Assembly (NCBI RefSeq): GCF_943913405.1 | Contig: NZ_CALTYA010000002.1 | Coordinates: 124,001 to 188,000, forward strand | Direction: 5' to 3' | DNA: 64,000 nt | DNA from: an uncultured Flavobacterium sp. | GTDB lineage: Bacteria > Bacteroidota > Bacteroidia > Flavobacteriales > Flavobacteriaceae | Part shown: one piece after another, positions 9,567 through 19,587 of the stretch | Numbering within the stretch: the first letter of the stretch is position 1 | Layout of the letters: every line of letters begins with the position of its first letter | Program-made: the position numbers and the translations under genes | The notes under the pieces: model-generated | Seen by the model: the letters and a program-made list of their open reading frames with translations, nothing else | What the model was told of the DNA's origin: nothing | The model's database searches: none

Positions 9567-10928
9567 ATGAAAGTAGGAATTGATGCTATCGCATTTGACA
9601 TTGCAAAAATACATTTACCCATAAAAACTTTGGCAAATGCCCGAAATATTGAACCTGAAAAACTAGAGAAAGGATTAGGTTTAATCAAAATGACTTTGCC
9701 AGATATTTATCAAGACGCTGTGGTTTTTGGAGCAAATGCTTTGACGAAATTAATTCAAGAGAATGACATAAATCTATCTGAAATTTCAAGAATTTATGTC
9801 GGAACTGAAAGCAGCATCGATTCTTCAAAACCAATTGCTTCCTTCCTTTTATCTTTGATGGAAGAAAAATTCGGAGCCGATTCTTTATCCGAATGTGATG
9901 CCGTAGATTTTACTTTTGCTTGCATCGGAGGCGTTGATGCGTTGCAAAACTGCTTGGATTTCATCCGATTAAATCCCGAGAAAAAAGCAATTGCAGTTAC
10001 GACTGATATTGCAAAATATGACTTGAATTCCACCGGAGAATATACGCAAGGCGCAGGAGCTTTGGCAATGTTGATAACTTCAAACCCTAGAATTATTGCT
10101 TTTGATAACAATTGGGCAACAAATACCAAAGGCCTTTTTGACTTTTTCAAGCCTTACCGAAAAATTTCAAAATCAGAAATCACAGGAAATTCTAACAACG
10201 AACCTTGGTTTGAAAACTTGGAAAGCGAAATTGAAATCCACAAAGAACAGCCCGTTTTTGACGGTCAATATTCCAACCAATGTTATATGGACCGAACTCG
10301 AAATGCATATTTCTCCTTCAAGAAATTAAAAAACACGGAAGAAACAATTTATGATTCTTGGGAAAGCATCATCATGCATTTGCCGTATTCTTTTCAGGGA
10401 AGACGAATGCTTTCGGAAATTTATACTTTAGATGCAAAAACCAAGATTTTATCAGGAAACGAAGATGCTTCTGAATACCAAAACAAATTGAAAGAGGTCA
10501 GCAAATCTGAAGAGTACAAGAATTTTGTAAACCAAAAATTGCTTCCAGCAGAATTGGCTTCTTCATTGATTGGAAATTTATATACCGGTTCCATTTTTAT
10601 GGGATTGCTTTCGACTTTGGCGCATTTCTATGATTCCGAAAAAGAAATTTCAGGAAAAACTTTCGGTTTTTTAGCCTACGGAAGCGGTTCAAAATCAAAA
10701 GTTTTCGAAGGCGAAATTCAACCAGCTTGGAAACAGCAAATTTCAAAAGTAAAACTCTTCGAAACTTTAAAAGACAGCCAAGAAATTGATTTTGAAACCT
10801 ACGAAAAACTTCATAAAAAAGAACAGAAATCAATTGTCAGAAATCCTAAAAACGAATGGGTTTTAGACAGAATTGAAAAAAAACTCCCGAATTTAATTGG
10901 CGCCAGATATTACAAATGGATTGATTAA
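9567..10928 (+). CDS. Hydroxymethylglutaryl-CoA synthase family
   Basis: This 453-residue thiolase-fold enzyme condenses acetyl-CoA with acetoacetyl-CoA to HMG-CoA, the entry step of the mevalonate pathway that Flavobacteriia use for isoprenoids. The general-acid Glu81 (YVGTESSID), nucleophile Cys119 (TFACIGGVDAL) and the TQGAGALAML segment are all present, as is the C-terminal GSIFMGLLSTLAHF and AYGSGSKSKVFEG. The context around the cysteine differs from the usual ACYAATAAL but keeps the nucleophile. No other mevalonate gene is in the window. A PksG-like role in polyketide beta-branching is less likely because no polyketide gene is nearby. Confidence 0.88.
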   Translation: MKVGIDAIAFDIAKIHLPIKTLANARNIEPEKLEKGLGLIKMTLPDIYQDAVVFGANALTKLIQENDINLSEISRIYVGTESSIDSSKPIASFLLSLMEEKFGADSLSECDAVDFTFACIGGVDALQNCLDFIRLNPEKKAIAVTTDIAKYDLNSTGEYTQGAGALAMLITSNPRIIAFDNNWATNTKGLFDFFKPYRKISKSEITGNSNNEPWFENLESEIEIHKEQPVFDGQYSNQCYMDRTRNAYFSFKKLKNTEETIYDSWESIIMHLPYSFQGRRMLSEIYTLDAKTKILSGNEDASEYQNKLKEVSKSEEYKNFVNQKLLPAELASSLIGNLYTGSIFMGLLSTLAHFYDSEKEISGKTFGFLAYGSGSKSKVFEGEIQPAWKQQISKVKLFETLKDSQEIDFETYEKLHKKEQKSIVRNPKNEWVLDRIEKKLPNLIGARYYKWID

Positions 10929-10948
10929 AAATGTATCAAATATTTTAC

Positions 10949-10997
10949 CGCAGATTCGCAGATTAAAAAGTAAACCTGTGAATCTGCGTTTTTTTTA
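10949..10997 (+). terminator. Terminator after HMG-CoA synthase
   Basis: A 13-bp stem (CGCAGATTCGCAG with CTGTGAATCTGCG, one G-T pair) is followed by eight T residues. It belongs to the Flavobacterium extragenic sequences built around CGCAGATT. Confidence 0.75.
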
Positions 10998-11113
10998 TTT
11001 TAAGCTTTTCAAAACAATTAATAAATAAGGATTGATTAAATTTGTGACCAATTCATGAACAATATTTAATTCGTGGATCCGTGGCCAAAAATCATCAATT
11101 TAAATTATTTCCT

Positions 11114-12406
11114 ATGAAATACCATCAAATCGACCGTCAGCTTTTTATCAAAAATCGTGGAAAGTTTACGGCGCAAATGAAGCCAAATAGTGTTGCCATT
11201 TTCAATTCTAACGATATTTACCCAGTTTCTGCAGATAGCACTTTGCCTTTTGCACAGCACCGTGACATCTTTTATTTAAGTGGTGTTGACCAAGAAGAAA
11301 GTATTTTATTGCTTTTTCCGAATGCGCCTTATGACAATTTAAAGGAAATTCTTTTCTTGAAAGAAACCAACGAGCACATCGCGATTTGGGAAGGAGAAAA
11401 ATTGACAAAAGAACGCGCTTTTGAAACTTCTGGCGTAAAAACTGTAATCTGGCTTCAAGATTTCCACAAAACTTTGAAGGAAATCATGGCTTATTCTGAC
11501 ACGATTTACATCAATACAAACGAACATTACCGCGCTACAATTGAAACTGAAACTCGCGAAGCGCGTTTTGTAAAATGGTGGAAAGAGAATTATCCGGCGC
11601 ATAAAGTAGAGAAATCAAACCCAATTTTACAGCGTTTGCGTTCAGTGAAAGAAAGCGAAGAAATTGATTTGATCCAAAATGCTTGTAATATCACCGAAAA
11701 AGGTTTCAGAAGATTATTATCTTTTGTAAAACCAAATGTGACTGAATATGAAATCGAAGCAGAATTGATCCACGAATTTGTGAGAAACCGTTCAAAAGGT
11801 TTTGCTTACACGCCGATTATTGCTTCTGGAAATAACGCAAACGTTTTGCATTATATCGAAAACAACCAACAATGCAAAGCCGGAGATTTGATTTTATTGG
11901 ATGTTGCCGCAGAATATGCCAATTATTCAAGTGATTTATCAAGAACAATTCCAGTTTCCGGAAGATATTCTGAAAGACAAAAGGCAGTTTACAATGCGGT
12001 TTTGAGAGTGAAAAATGAAGCTACAAAAATGCTTACGCCAGGAACGCTTTGGAAACAATATCATTTGGAAGTTGGAAAAATAATGACTTCTGAATTATTA
12101 GGATTAGGACTTTTAGACAAAGCTGATGTTCAAAACGAGAATCCAGATTGGCCAGCTTATAAAAAATATTTCATGCACGGAACCTCGCACCACATGGGCT
12201 TGGACACGCACGATTATGGATTATTACACGAACCAATGCAGGCAAATATGGTCTTTACTGTAGAACCAGGAATTTATATTCCTGCGGAAGGCTTTGGAAT
12301 CAGAATCGAGGATAATGTTGTGGTTCAAGAATCGGGAGAACCGTTTAATTTGATGCGCAATATTCCTGTGGAAGCTGACGAGATTGAGAGTTTGATGAAT
12401 GCTTAA
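11114..12406 (+). CDS. pepP: Xaa-Pro aminopeptidase (M24, aminopeptidase P)
   Basis: This 430-residue cytoplasmic metallopeptidase removes N-terminal residues preceding proline. An N-terminal creatinase-like domain precedes the pita-bread catalytic domain. Two-metal ligands are visible: the aspartates in LLDVAAEYANYSSDLSRT, the histidine in MHGTSHHMGLDTHD, and the glutamates in TVEPGIYI and GIRIEDNVVV. I chose the ATG at 11114; a GTG 33 bases upstream lies in a repeated AATTCGTGGATCCGTGGC intergenic motif and is unlikely to be used. It is a single gene followed by its own terminator. Confidence 0.92.
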   Translation: MKYHQIDRQLFIKNRGKFTAQMKPNSVAIFNSNDIYPVSADSTLPFAQHRDIFYLSGVDQEESILLLFPNAPYDNLKEILFLKETNEHIAIWEGEKLTKERAFETSGVKTVIWLQDFHKTLKEIMAYSDTIYINTNEHYRATIETETREARFVKWWKENYPAHKVEKSNPILQRLRSVKESEEIDLIQNACNITEKGFRRLLSFVKPNVTEYEIEAELIHEFVRNRSKGFAYTPIIASGNNANVLHYIENNQQCKAGDLILLDVAAEYANYSSDLSRTIPVSGRYSERQKAVYNAVLRVKNEATKMLTPGTLWKQYHLEVGKIMTSELLGLGLLDKADVQNENPDWPAYKKYFMHGTSHHMGLDTHDYGLLHEPMQANMVFTVEPGIYIPAEGFGIRIEDNVVVQESGEPFNLMRNIPVEADEIESLMNA

Positions 12407-12419
12407 TTTAAGATTTGTG

Positions 12420-12452
12420 AAACGGTTTGTGAAAGCAAGCCGTTTTTATTTT
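12420..12452 (+). terminator. Terminator after aminopeptidase P
   Basis: The stem AACGGTTTG / CAAGCCGTT (one G-T pair), with a 6-base loop and a T-rich tail, starts 14 bases after the stop codon. Confidence 0.7.
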
Positions 12453-12559
12453 GCAAGAGATTCAAAAGAATTAAAAGGATTTTCCCTTTTGCTAATCTGT
12501 GAAATCCTTTAATCTGTGGCTAAAAAATCATATTTTTGTATTATAAAACCCAATCTTCC

Positions 12560-13342
12560 TTGAAACAAATAATCTACAAAAACACAAAAATTTCTTTCAC
12601 TGATTCCGGCAAAGGAACCGCTCTCGTTTTCCTCCACGGTTTTTTGGAAAATAAGAACATGTGGGATTATTTTATTCCAGAATTTTCGAAAAAATATCGA
12701 GTAATTTCGATCGATTTGTTAGGTCATGGAAACACAGAACCTCTTGGATACATTCATTCGATGGAAGACAATGCCGATGTTGTTCACGCCGTTTTATCAG
12801 AATTAAAAATTAGGAAAGCGGTTTTCGCAGGACATTCCATGGGTGGTTATGTCGCTTTGGCTTTTGCCGAATTGTACGCCGACAACGTCAAAGGAATCGT
12901 GCTTTTAAATTCCACTTCAAGAGCTGATTCTGATGAAAGAAAGGCGAATCGCGATCGTGCGATTAAAGCCGTAAAACAGAATTACACCAACTTCGTAAGA
13001 CTTTCAATTGCCAATTTATTCAGCGAGAACAACCGTGAAAGATTAGTTTCTGAAATTGAAAATGTAAAAACGGAAGCTTTAAAAACACCTTTGCAGGGAA
13101 TCGTCGCTTCTTTGGAAGGCATGAAAATTCGTAAAGACCGAGAAGTTATTTTACATTTTGCAAACTACCCGATTCTTTTGGTTTTAGGAAAAAACGATCC
13201 AGTTTTAAATTACGAAGAAAGCATTGAACAGCTTGAAAACACTGACGTAAGATTACTTTCTTTCCCTGACGGACACATGAGTCCGATTGAAAACAGAGAG
13301 GAATTGAAGAAGAATTTACTCGAATTTTTAAAGAATCTGTAG
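12560..13342 (+). CDS. Alpha/beta-fold hydrolase
   Basis: This is a single-domain alpha/beta hydrolase of about 260 residues with no signal peptide. It has the oxyanion loop FLHGF, the nucleophile elbow GHSMGG, and a late acid and histidine in LGKNDPVLN and PDGHMSPIE, so the triad is complete. The substrate is unknown; esterase, haloperoxidase-like and MhpC-like enzymes share these features. No ATG fits the conserved N-terminus. I used TTG at 12560 (reading KQIIYKNTKISF). The TTG at 12536 is part of a TATTTTTG promoter box (12531-12538), which argues against it as the start. Confidence 0.85.
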   Translation: MKQIIYKNTKISFTDSGKGTALVFLHGFLENKNMWDYFIPEFSKKYRVISIDLLGHGNTEPLGYIHSMEDNADVVHAVLSELKIRKAVFAGHSMGGYVALAFAELYADNVKGIVLLNSTSRADSDERKANRDRAIKAVKQNYTNFVRLSIANLFSENNRERLVSEIENVKTEALKTPLQGIVASLEGMKIRKDREVILHFANYPILLVLGKNDPVLNYEESIEQLENTDVRLLSFPDGHMSPIENREELKKNLLEFLKNL

Positions 13343-13383
13343 TACTTCAAAACTTTGCGGAACCTTCAAAACTTTGCGTTAGA

Positions 13384-16146
13384 TTAAATCTTCTTCTCTT
13401 CAAAAGGAATTTCTACATCTAAAATTTCATTTAAAAGAACCACTAATTGTTCAATATAATTTTCTGCAATTTCTTCATTAACAGTTGAAATAATTGTTTT
13501 TTCCATTTTAAAATTAAAAGGCAGGAATCCAGATTTTAAGTTTTTGAAAGAAATAATTCCAACTTCCATTTCTTGATTTTGAAGATGCGGTTCATACATA
13601 AAAGCATAGGCCAAAACCTGAATAATTTTGTCTGATTTTATATCAGAAGTCAGTTTATTCCATTGTTTTAAAGAAACATCTCTGGCTTCAACTTTGCCCG
13701 TTTTGTAATCTATAATTCTGATTTTTCCGTTGCGAAGTTCGATTCTGTCCACATTTCCTTTGATTAAAACCGGGAAAGGCAAACTTGGATGTTCCAAAAT
13801 TCTTTCGTAGGTTTTCTCTAAAGCTATAATTTTCACAGCATCGCCACCTTCAATTTCTTGCAATTCTAATCTCAAAAAATTCAGTACATTTCTTTTAGCG
13901 ACTTCAAAGGCTAAAAGATTTCTTCCTTTTTTGATTTCGCCTTCTTTGTAAACTTCCTTAAACTGCTTTAAAACTTCTTGGTCTATTAATTTGATACAGT
14001 TTTTAATATCTTCTGCCGAAAGAAATTTATCTATTAACGGCGTATGTAAAGCTTCCAAAGTACCATGAATTATGGTACCTAAAGTATTCAGGGCGATATT
14101 TTCCTCAACTTCTTCGACTTCTCTGATTCGTAATATTTTCTGCATGTAAAACTGAATCGGATTTCGGATATAACTCGTCAACGCGGAAGGAGAAAATCCA
14201 TTTTTAGCAATTTCCCTCAATCTTACCATGACTTTCTCTGACTTCGGAATCACAATAGGTCGATAAGCCACTCCAGGAACTTCAGTATTGTAAATCTCGT
14301 GCGTAAGATTGTGCGCAGGTTGTTTTTCTACTTCCAATTGCGTGATAAAACGGCTTTTCTCACCTCCGTCCAAACCGTCACTTTCGGTATTGTAAAGCAA
14401 GTAGATATTTTTTGCTCTTTGCAATAAATGGTAAAAGTGATACGTATAAATTGCATCTTTTTCTTTGTAAGTCGGCAACCCTAATTCACGTTTCACATCA
14501 TACGGAATAAAAGAATTCTGGCTTTTCCCGGCAGGAAATTTTCCTTCATTCATGGAAGTTACGATGACGGTTTCAAAATCTAGAACACGGCTTTCCAAAA
14601 CTCCCATAATTTGCAATCCGTTTAAAGGTTCACCTTCGAATGAAACTTCTGCGAGGTCAATTATCTGTTTATAAATCGCATATAAAGTATCAATTTTATT
14701 GATGTGTTCGTGTTTTGAATAGTAATTTATAAGCTGGTTAATTACCTTGAATATTGAGTAAACGAAAGCTTTTGTGATCTTTTCTTCGTCGCTGTCATTG
14801 CTTAAATTCGATTTGATGGAAAGCAGCAAACTTGACAAAGTTTCTAGTACTTCCATCGAACCGTTTTCCCACTTATGAAAAAGCAAAAGAAACAAATCGC
14901 TTGGCGTTTCATTGAGTTCTGTTACTTTTTTGTGCGTGATGAAAGTGTAATTATTTTGGTTGATGATATTGACCAATTTGTAAGTATTCGCGTAAGGTTC
15001 CACCAACGGATGCGTCAAAATATCTAAAACATCTTTATAATAAAACACATAACTGTCACCGCTCCTGTTCAACGCATTCGTATGCATTTTGAACAATTTG
15101 GCAATTAAAATCTGTGCAGGATTGTTCTTTCCAGAATAACCCATCGTGATATTTAAAGCGCCGACTGTGTTTGGTAATGAGTATAAAAGTGGCACCAAAA
15201 GATTTTCTTCGCCTAAAACGATAGCCGTTTTATTCAGTGAAACTTGATCTTCCTCGATGGTTTGTTTGATAATATCTCCAGCGATTTTGGCCTGCCCAAT
15301 TGTTTTCGGAGTCCCAATAATCTTGATGTTTTTTGACTGCTTAAAATCTTCCACAATCCATTCAAACGGATTTGACTTATAATGTTTCCAAGTTTCTTTA
15401 AATCTTCGTAAAAACAATCCTGCATCGTGATAAGGATCGTTTAAGAAAGCCAAGTCAGCATCCCAATAAATTTTGGCTAAGTCAGAAGCCATCAAATGCT
15501 GCACAATTTTTTCTTCGGAAGCATTCAAGGCATTAAACCCTGCAAAAAGGAATTTTTTATTGGTAATTGAATTTGAAAAATGAGTCAGGTTTTCTACTGC
15601 TTGACGGTAAATCAAACCTTGGTATCCGATTCCTTTATTTAGCAAATGCGTGTAAAGCGATTGGTAATAGTTTGGAAGAAGCTTCCAAAAATCAATGTAA
15701 TTTTCTAATAGCTGGGTTTTGTTTTCGACTTCAATTCCCCATTTTTTGATGTCTTCAATATCTTTTAAGTAAGACAAGACATACTTTGGATCTAATAAAT
15801 ATCGATCGATTTCATTAAAATCCTGTAATAAAGTTTTTGCCCAATTGGCGAATAATTCAAATGACTGCTGCAGTTTTTGATCAGTCACATTCAAGTAAAC
15901 CTGATAAAATTCAAATAACAATTCAATGCTGTCAATCGAGCGAATTCCAGCAATATCTTGCACAAAATCTTCGATACTTATAATTTCTGGAGAAAAAACG
16001 GTATTTTCTACTTTATTCCGCAAAGCTTCAATAAGAAAAACCTTGGCTCTCTTATTTGGCAGTACCACTACTAAATCTGATAAATTTTCCTCGTTAGTTT
16101 CAAGGATTACTGATGCTATTTTATCTAAAAAAGTAGTTTCGTTCAT
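13384..16146 (-). CDS. AddB-like PD-(D/E)XK nuclease / inactive helicase subunit
   Basis: This 920-residue protein looks like the second subunit of an AddAB/RecBCD-type recombination nuclease, which processes double-strand breaks. The N-terminus has a helicase-like first segment (LVVVLPNKRAKVFLIEAL), whose Walker motif is degenerate. The C-terminus has a RecB-type nuclease motif IRIIDYKTGKVEARD near residue 780. The partner UvrD-like AddA gene lies 3.4 kb upstream on the same strand, separated by ompA, kbl and a small gene. Standard AddB also has a cysteine cluster for an Fe-S centre; I do not see one here. Confidence 0.85.
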   Translation of the reverse strand: MNETTFLDKIASVILETNEENLSDLVVVLPNKRAKVFLIEALRNKVENTVFSPEIISIEDFVQDIAGIRSIDSIELLFEFYQVYLNVTDQKLQQSFELFANWAKTLLQDFNEIDRYLLDPKYVLSYLKDIEDIKKWGIEVENKTQLLENYIDFWKLLPNYYQSLYTHLLNKGIGYQGLIYRQAVENLTHFSNSITNKKFLFAGFNALNASEEKIVQHLMASDLAKIYWDADLAFLNDPYHDAGLFLRRFKETWKHYKSNPFEWIVEDFKQSKNIKIIGTPKTIGQAKIAGDIIKQTIEEDQVSLNKTAIVLGEENLLVPLLYSLPNTVGALNITMGYSGKNNPAQILIAKLFKMHTNALNRSGDSYVFYYKDVLDILTHPLVEPYANTYKLVNIINQNNYTFITHKKVTELNETPSDLFLLLFHKWENGSMEVLETLSSLLLSIKSNLSNDSDEEKITKAFVYSIFKVINQLINYYSKHEHINKIDTLYAIYKQIIDLAEVSFEGEPLNGLQIMGVLESRVLDFETVIVTSMNEGKFPAGKSQNSFIPYDVKRELGLPTYKEKDAIYTYHFYHLLQRAKNIYLLYNTESDGLDGGEKSRFITQLEVEKQPAHNLTHEIYNTEVPGVAYRPIVIPKSEKVMVRLREIAKNGFSPSALTSYIRNPIQFYMQKILRIREVEEVEENIALNTLGTIIHGTLEALHTPLIDKFLSAEDIKNCIKLIDQEVLKQFKEVYKEGEIKKGRNLLAFEVAKRNVLNFLRLELQEIEGGDAVKIIALEKTYERILEHPSLPFPVLIKGNVDRIELRNGKIRIIDYKTGKVEARDVSLKQWNKLTSDIKSDKIIQVLAYAFMYEPHLQNQEMEVGIISFKNLKSGFLPFNFKMEKTIISTVNEEIAENYIEQLVVLLNEILDVEIPFEEKKI

Positions 16147-16159
16147 TGTATAAAAATAA

Positions 16160-16190
16160 AAAAACGCCCCGATAAATCGAGGCGTTTTTA
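16160..16190 (-). terminator. Terminator after ompA
   Basis: The stem AAAACGCC-CGAT / ATCG-GGCGTTTT has one internal mismatch and T/A tracts. It lies between the stop of the minus-strand porin gene and the start of the addB-like gene. Confidence 0.8.
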
Positions 16191-16210
16191 AAACTTATTT
16201 TAGGTTGTAA

Positions 16211-17617
16211 TTAATCTTTGATCAATTTCACTTCAACTCTTCTGTTGTTAGCTTTACCTTTAGCAGTTTTGTTAGTATCGATTGGTTTAGTTTCACCAAA
16301 TCCTGTAGATCTTAATCTTGAAGATTCGATTCCGTTTTCAATCAAGAAGTTTTTAACTGCTGCAGCTCTGTTTTCAGAAAGCGTTTGGTTTAACGCATTT
16401 GAACCGTCGCTATCAGTGTGACCTTCGATAGAGAATCTTGAAGTTGGGTATTCTTTAAGGATAGCGTTGATAGCTTCCAATACTGGCATAGTTTCTGGTT
16501 TGAAAGTCGCTTTTCCGCTGTTGAACAAGATAGTTTTAGCGTAAGCATTCAATTTGCTAACTTGCTCTTCAGTGATTTCTGGACATCCGTTGTTAGCAAC
16601 AGTACCTTTAACGTCTGGACATTTATCATCTTTGTCATAAACTCCATCTCCGTCTCTGTCTGGCCAAGGACAACCACCATTTTCTTTTGGTCCTTTAGTA
16701 TCTGGACATTTGTCAACATTGTCAGCAACACCGTCACCGTCTCTGTCTGGACATCCGTTCATAGCTTTAGTACCAGCTTCGTTTGGACAAGCATCATCTT
16801 TATCAGCGATTCCGTCTCCGTCAGTATCAGGACATCCTTGGAAAGCAGCTAAACCAGCAACTTCTGGACAAGCATCATCTTTGTCTGGAATTCCGTCTCC
16901 GTCAGTATCAGGACATCCTTGGAATTGTTTTAAACCAGCAACATCTGGACAAGCGTCATCTTTATCGTAGATTCCGTCTCCGTCAGTATCTTTACCTCCA
17001 AATTTGAAAGTAAGACCTGCAAAGTGCTGCATGTGAGAAGCAACATCTACATCTGGAGTTCTTGTATCGTCAAATGAGTGTTTGTAAGTTGATTGAAGAG
17101 AAAGACCAACAGTTTCTGTGAACCAGAAAGTTAATCCTAAACCTCCGTTTACTGTTCCCGCGCTAGCATCGCCCAAGAAAGTATAACCTCCACCAACGTG
17201 GATAGATGGATCAATAACTTTAGAACCGATCAAGTTAGCAAAGCTATATTTGATCAAACCATCAACACCGTAGTAAGTCAAGTCACCAGGATTGTTAGCT
17301 TCGTAAGTGTTTAGTGTACCAGGAGTTCTTGTTACAAATTTATCAATTTTGTTAACAGATCCAGTTACTCCTACAGAGAATCCTGATCCTACGCTTCTAG
17401 AAACGTTAAGATAAGATACTGAAGGCAAGATATTCCAGTGATCTTTTGCGTTAAAAAATCCTGAAAACTGATCTTCTACTTTAGATGCAGCACTGAATTT
17501 AGTATCTACCGCGTTAGCTCCAAAGGAAATAGCCCATGGATTGTCGCTATCTTGTGCATTGGCGTTCAAGCCAACAGCTAACAAGGTAGCAGCAAGAATT
17601 TTGTTTAGATGTTTCAT
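16211..17617 (-). CDS. OmpA-family outer membrane protein with Ca-binding repeats
   Basis: This 468-residue major outer-membrane protein links the membrane to peptidoglycan. After a signal peptide ([21 protein letters not shown]) comes an ~180-residue N-terminal beta-barrel. Then five thrombospondin type-3 repeats of the form DTDGDGIxDKDDACPxxxG lie at about 208-350; these are aspartate-rich calcium-binding linkers. The C-terminal OmpA domain carries LFNSGKATF and the diaminopimelate-binding region [10 protein letters not shown] / [13 protein letters not shown] / GFGETKPI. It is a monocistronic gene with a strong promoter and its own terminator, as expected for an abundant porin. Confidence 0.95.
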   Translation of the reverse strand: MKHLNKILAATLLAVGLNANAQDSDNPWAISFGANAVDTKFSAASKVEDQFSGFFNAKDHWNILPSVSYLNVSRSVGSGFSVGVTGSVNKIDKFVTRTPGTLNTYEANNPGDLTYYGVDGLIKYSFANLIGSKVIDPSIHVGGGYTFLGDASAGTVNGGLGLTFWFTETVGLSLQSTYKHSFDDTRTPDVDVASHMQHFAGLTFKFGGKDTDGDGIYDKDDACPDVAGLKQFQGCPDTDGDGIPDKDDACPEVAGLAAFQGCPDTDGDGIADKDDACPNEAGTKAMNGCPDRDGDGVADNVDKCPDTKGPKENGGCPWPDRDGDGVYDKDDKCPDVKGTVANNGCPEITEEQVSKLNAYAKTILFNSGKATFKPETMPVLEAINAILKEYPTSRFSIEGHTDSDGSNALNQTLSENRAAAVKNFLIENGIESSRLRSTGFGETKPIDTNKTAKGKANNRRVEVKLIKD

Positions 17618-17654
17618 ACTTAATTTTATTAGATTACAATACGTTAATTACAGA

Positions 17655-17684
17655 CAAAAGTAATATGTTAAAACTTAACTACAA
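17655..17684 (-). promoter_or_regulatory. Promoter of ompA (TTG-N19-TACTTTTG)
   Basis: On the minus strand TTG (17682-17684) is followed after 19 bases by TACTTTTG (17655-17662). This is a consensus Bacteroidetes promoter. The predicted start near 17648 leaves a leader of about 30 bases. Confidence 0.78.
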
Positions 17685-17728
17685 AGATTTATGTTAAAAA
17701 ATTAACTCAAATTTAGTTAAATATTACA

Positions 17729-18922
17729 CTAAATCACATTTAATTTCTTTCCAACTTTCGTAAAAGCCTGAATTGCAACATCTAAATGTTCTTTTGTGTG
17801 ACCTGCCGATAGTTGTACTCTAATTCTTGCTTTGTCTTTTGGAACCACTGGGAAGAAAAATCCTATTACATAAATCCCTTGTTTTAACAGCTCATTCGCC
17901 ATATCTTGCGATAATTTTGCGTCATAAAGCATTACGGGAACTATTGCAGAGTCACCGTCAATAATATCAAAGCCAGCTTCTTTCATTCCTTTTTTGAAGT
18001 AATTCGTGTTCCATTCTAATTTATCTCTCAAAGTCGTGTCTTTTTCTAAAAGCTCGAAAACTTTTATCGAAGCGCCAACAATTGACGGCGCCAAAGAATT
18101 TGAAAACAAATACGGTCTTGAACGCTGACGAAGCAATTCAATGATTTCTTTTTTAGCTGTCGTATAACCGCCCATGGCGCCACCCAAAGCTTTTCCGAGA
18201 GTTCCAGTGATAATATCCACACGTCCCATAACGCCTTTTGCTTCCAAAGTTCCTTTTCCTGTCGCACCGATAAATCCGGCGGCGTGGCATTCGTCAACCA
18301 TCACCAAAGCATCATATTTATCCGCAAGATCACAGATTTTATCCAACGGAGCCACAACGCCATCCATAGAAAAAACACCATCTGTCACGATGATTTTAAA
18401 ACGGTGGCCGGCTTCATTTGCTTTGATTAACTGCTGTTCCAAATCTTCCATGTTGCTATTTTCATAACGATAGCGCGCCGCCTTACAAAGTCGAACACCA
18501 TCGATGATGGAAGCATGGTTTAAAGAATCCGAAATTATCGCGTCATTTTCGCCTAAAAGTGGTTCAAAAACACCGCCGTTGGCATCAAAAGCTGCGGCAT
18601 ATAAAATCGTATCTTCAGTTCCGTAGAAATCTGCGATTTTTTGTTCCAAAGTCTTGTGAATATCTTGAGTCCCACAGATAAAACGAACCGATGACATTCC
18701 AAAACCGTGCGTATCCAAAGCATCTTTTGCAGCTTGAACAACTTCGGGATGAGACGATAATCCGAGGTAATTATTGGCACAAAAATTCAACACTTTTTCA
18801 CCTGTTGAAATCGTAATTTCAGCACCTTGTGGCGACGTGATAATTCTTTCTTTTTTGAAAATTCCGTTATCTTCAATGGCCTGCAATTCTGACTGAAGAT
18901 GTTCTTTTATTTTTCCGTACAT
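17729..18922 (-). CDS. kbl: Glycine C-acetyltransferase (2-amino-3-ketobutyrate CoA ligase)
   Basis: This 397-residue PLP enzyme cleaves 2-amino-3-oxobutanoate with CoA to glycine and acetyl-CoA. It has the alpha-oxoamine synthase signature: [15 protein letters not shown], the substrate-loop [12 protein letters not shown], the aspartate in [12 protein letters not shown] and the PLP lysine in [14 protein letters not shown]. The length matches Kbl. The preceding enzyme in the pathway, threonine dehydrogenase, is encoded at 62991-63932. Serine palmitoyltransferase is a close homologue, but the FxxNNYLGL and RFICGTQ context favours Kbl. Confidence 0.93.
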   Translation of the reverse strand: MYGKIKEHLQSELQAIEDNGIFKKERIITSPQGAEITISTGEKVLNFCANNYLGLSSHPEVVQAAKDALDTHGFGMSSVRFICGTQDIHKTLEQKIADFYGTEDTILYAAAFDANGGVFEPLLGENDAIISDSLNHASIIDGVRLCKAARYRYENSNMEDLEQQLIKANEAGHRFKIIVTDGVFSMDGVVAPLDKICDLADKYDALVMVDECHAAGFIGATGKGTLEAKGVMGRVDIITGTLGKALGGAMGGYTTAKKEIIELLRQRSRPYLFSNSLAPSIVGASIKVFELLEKDTTLRDKLEWNTNYFKKGMKEAGFDIIDGDSAIVPVMLYDAKLSQDMANELLKQGIYVIGFFFPVVPKDKARIRVQLSAGHTKEHLDVAIQAFTKVGKKLNVI

Positions 18923-19000
18923 TTTTTAAGGTATAAGGTTTTGGGTTTAATTTTTTCATTTCCCGAGGTGAAATTTTACAAAAAATTGTATTACTAAGTT

Positions 19001-19510
19001 TTATATCAAATTCTCTAAATTAGTTTGAAGAAAGTTAATTTGCGAAATATATGCAGCTCTAAAAGTATCTTCGTCGCTAAAGCCCTCTTCGGAAAAATAC
19101 TCTTCTGCAATATTAGAATCATTTATTGAACCTTTTTTTAGAGGAAACAGAAAGAGTCTAAAAAAAGAATAACTAGGAAAATCCGATCTTTCTTTAAAAT
19201 CTTCTAATTCTTGCCTATAGGAAGTATATCTTTCTCTAAACATATTTACAAATTCAATAGGTTCGATTTCAGAGCTTGAAATTTCATTAATAAAACGAAG
19301 ACAAAACAGTTGATATTTTAAAATATTTTCATCAGTCAATCTCATCAGATCTTCATCTAAAATAAATAGCCAAGCATAGCAAAAATTAAAAATACAAATT
19401 TCAGCAAATTCATCACTTTCGAATTCATCCTCATAAAAATCTTTATAAGGACATTTTTCATCAGTACAAAATTTTGAAATACTTAATATAATTTGGTCTA
19501 CAATTTTCAT
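19001..19510 (-). CDS. Hypothetical acidic protein
   Basis: I do not recognise this 169-residue protein. It is acidic, predicted to be mostly helical, and has no signal peptide or membrane segment. There are several cysteines in the N-terminal third (FCTDEKCPY, CIFNFCYAW), and the C-terminal half has clusters of Glu and Ser. It sits alone between kbl and the addA-like gene, on the same strand as both, with 77 bases to addA. No function is proposed. Confidence 0.7.
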   Translation of the reverse strand: MKIVDQIILSISKFCTDEKCPYKDFYEDEFESDEFAEICIFNFCYAWLFILDEDLMRLTDENILKYQLFCLRFINEISSSEIEPIEFVNMFRERYTSYRQELEDFKERSDFPSYSFFRLFLFPLKKGSINDSNIAEEYFSEEGFSDEDTFRAAYISQINFLQTNLENLI

Positions 19511-19587
19511 GTTTTTTTATTAAATGGACGATAAAATTTAATGCCGATCTTTTCCGACTTTACTACCTCTTAATTTCGACTTAACTT

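Noticed and set aside
16562..17007. Plus-strand frames opposite the OmpA calcium repeats
   Set aside because: They are antisense shadows of the DTDGDG repeats; low-complexity Ser/Pro composition results from that.
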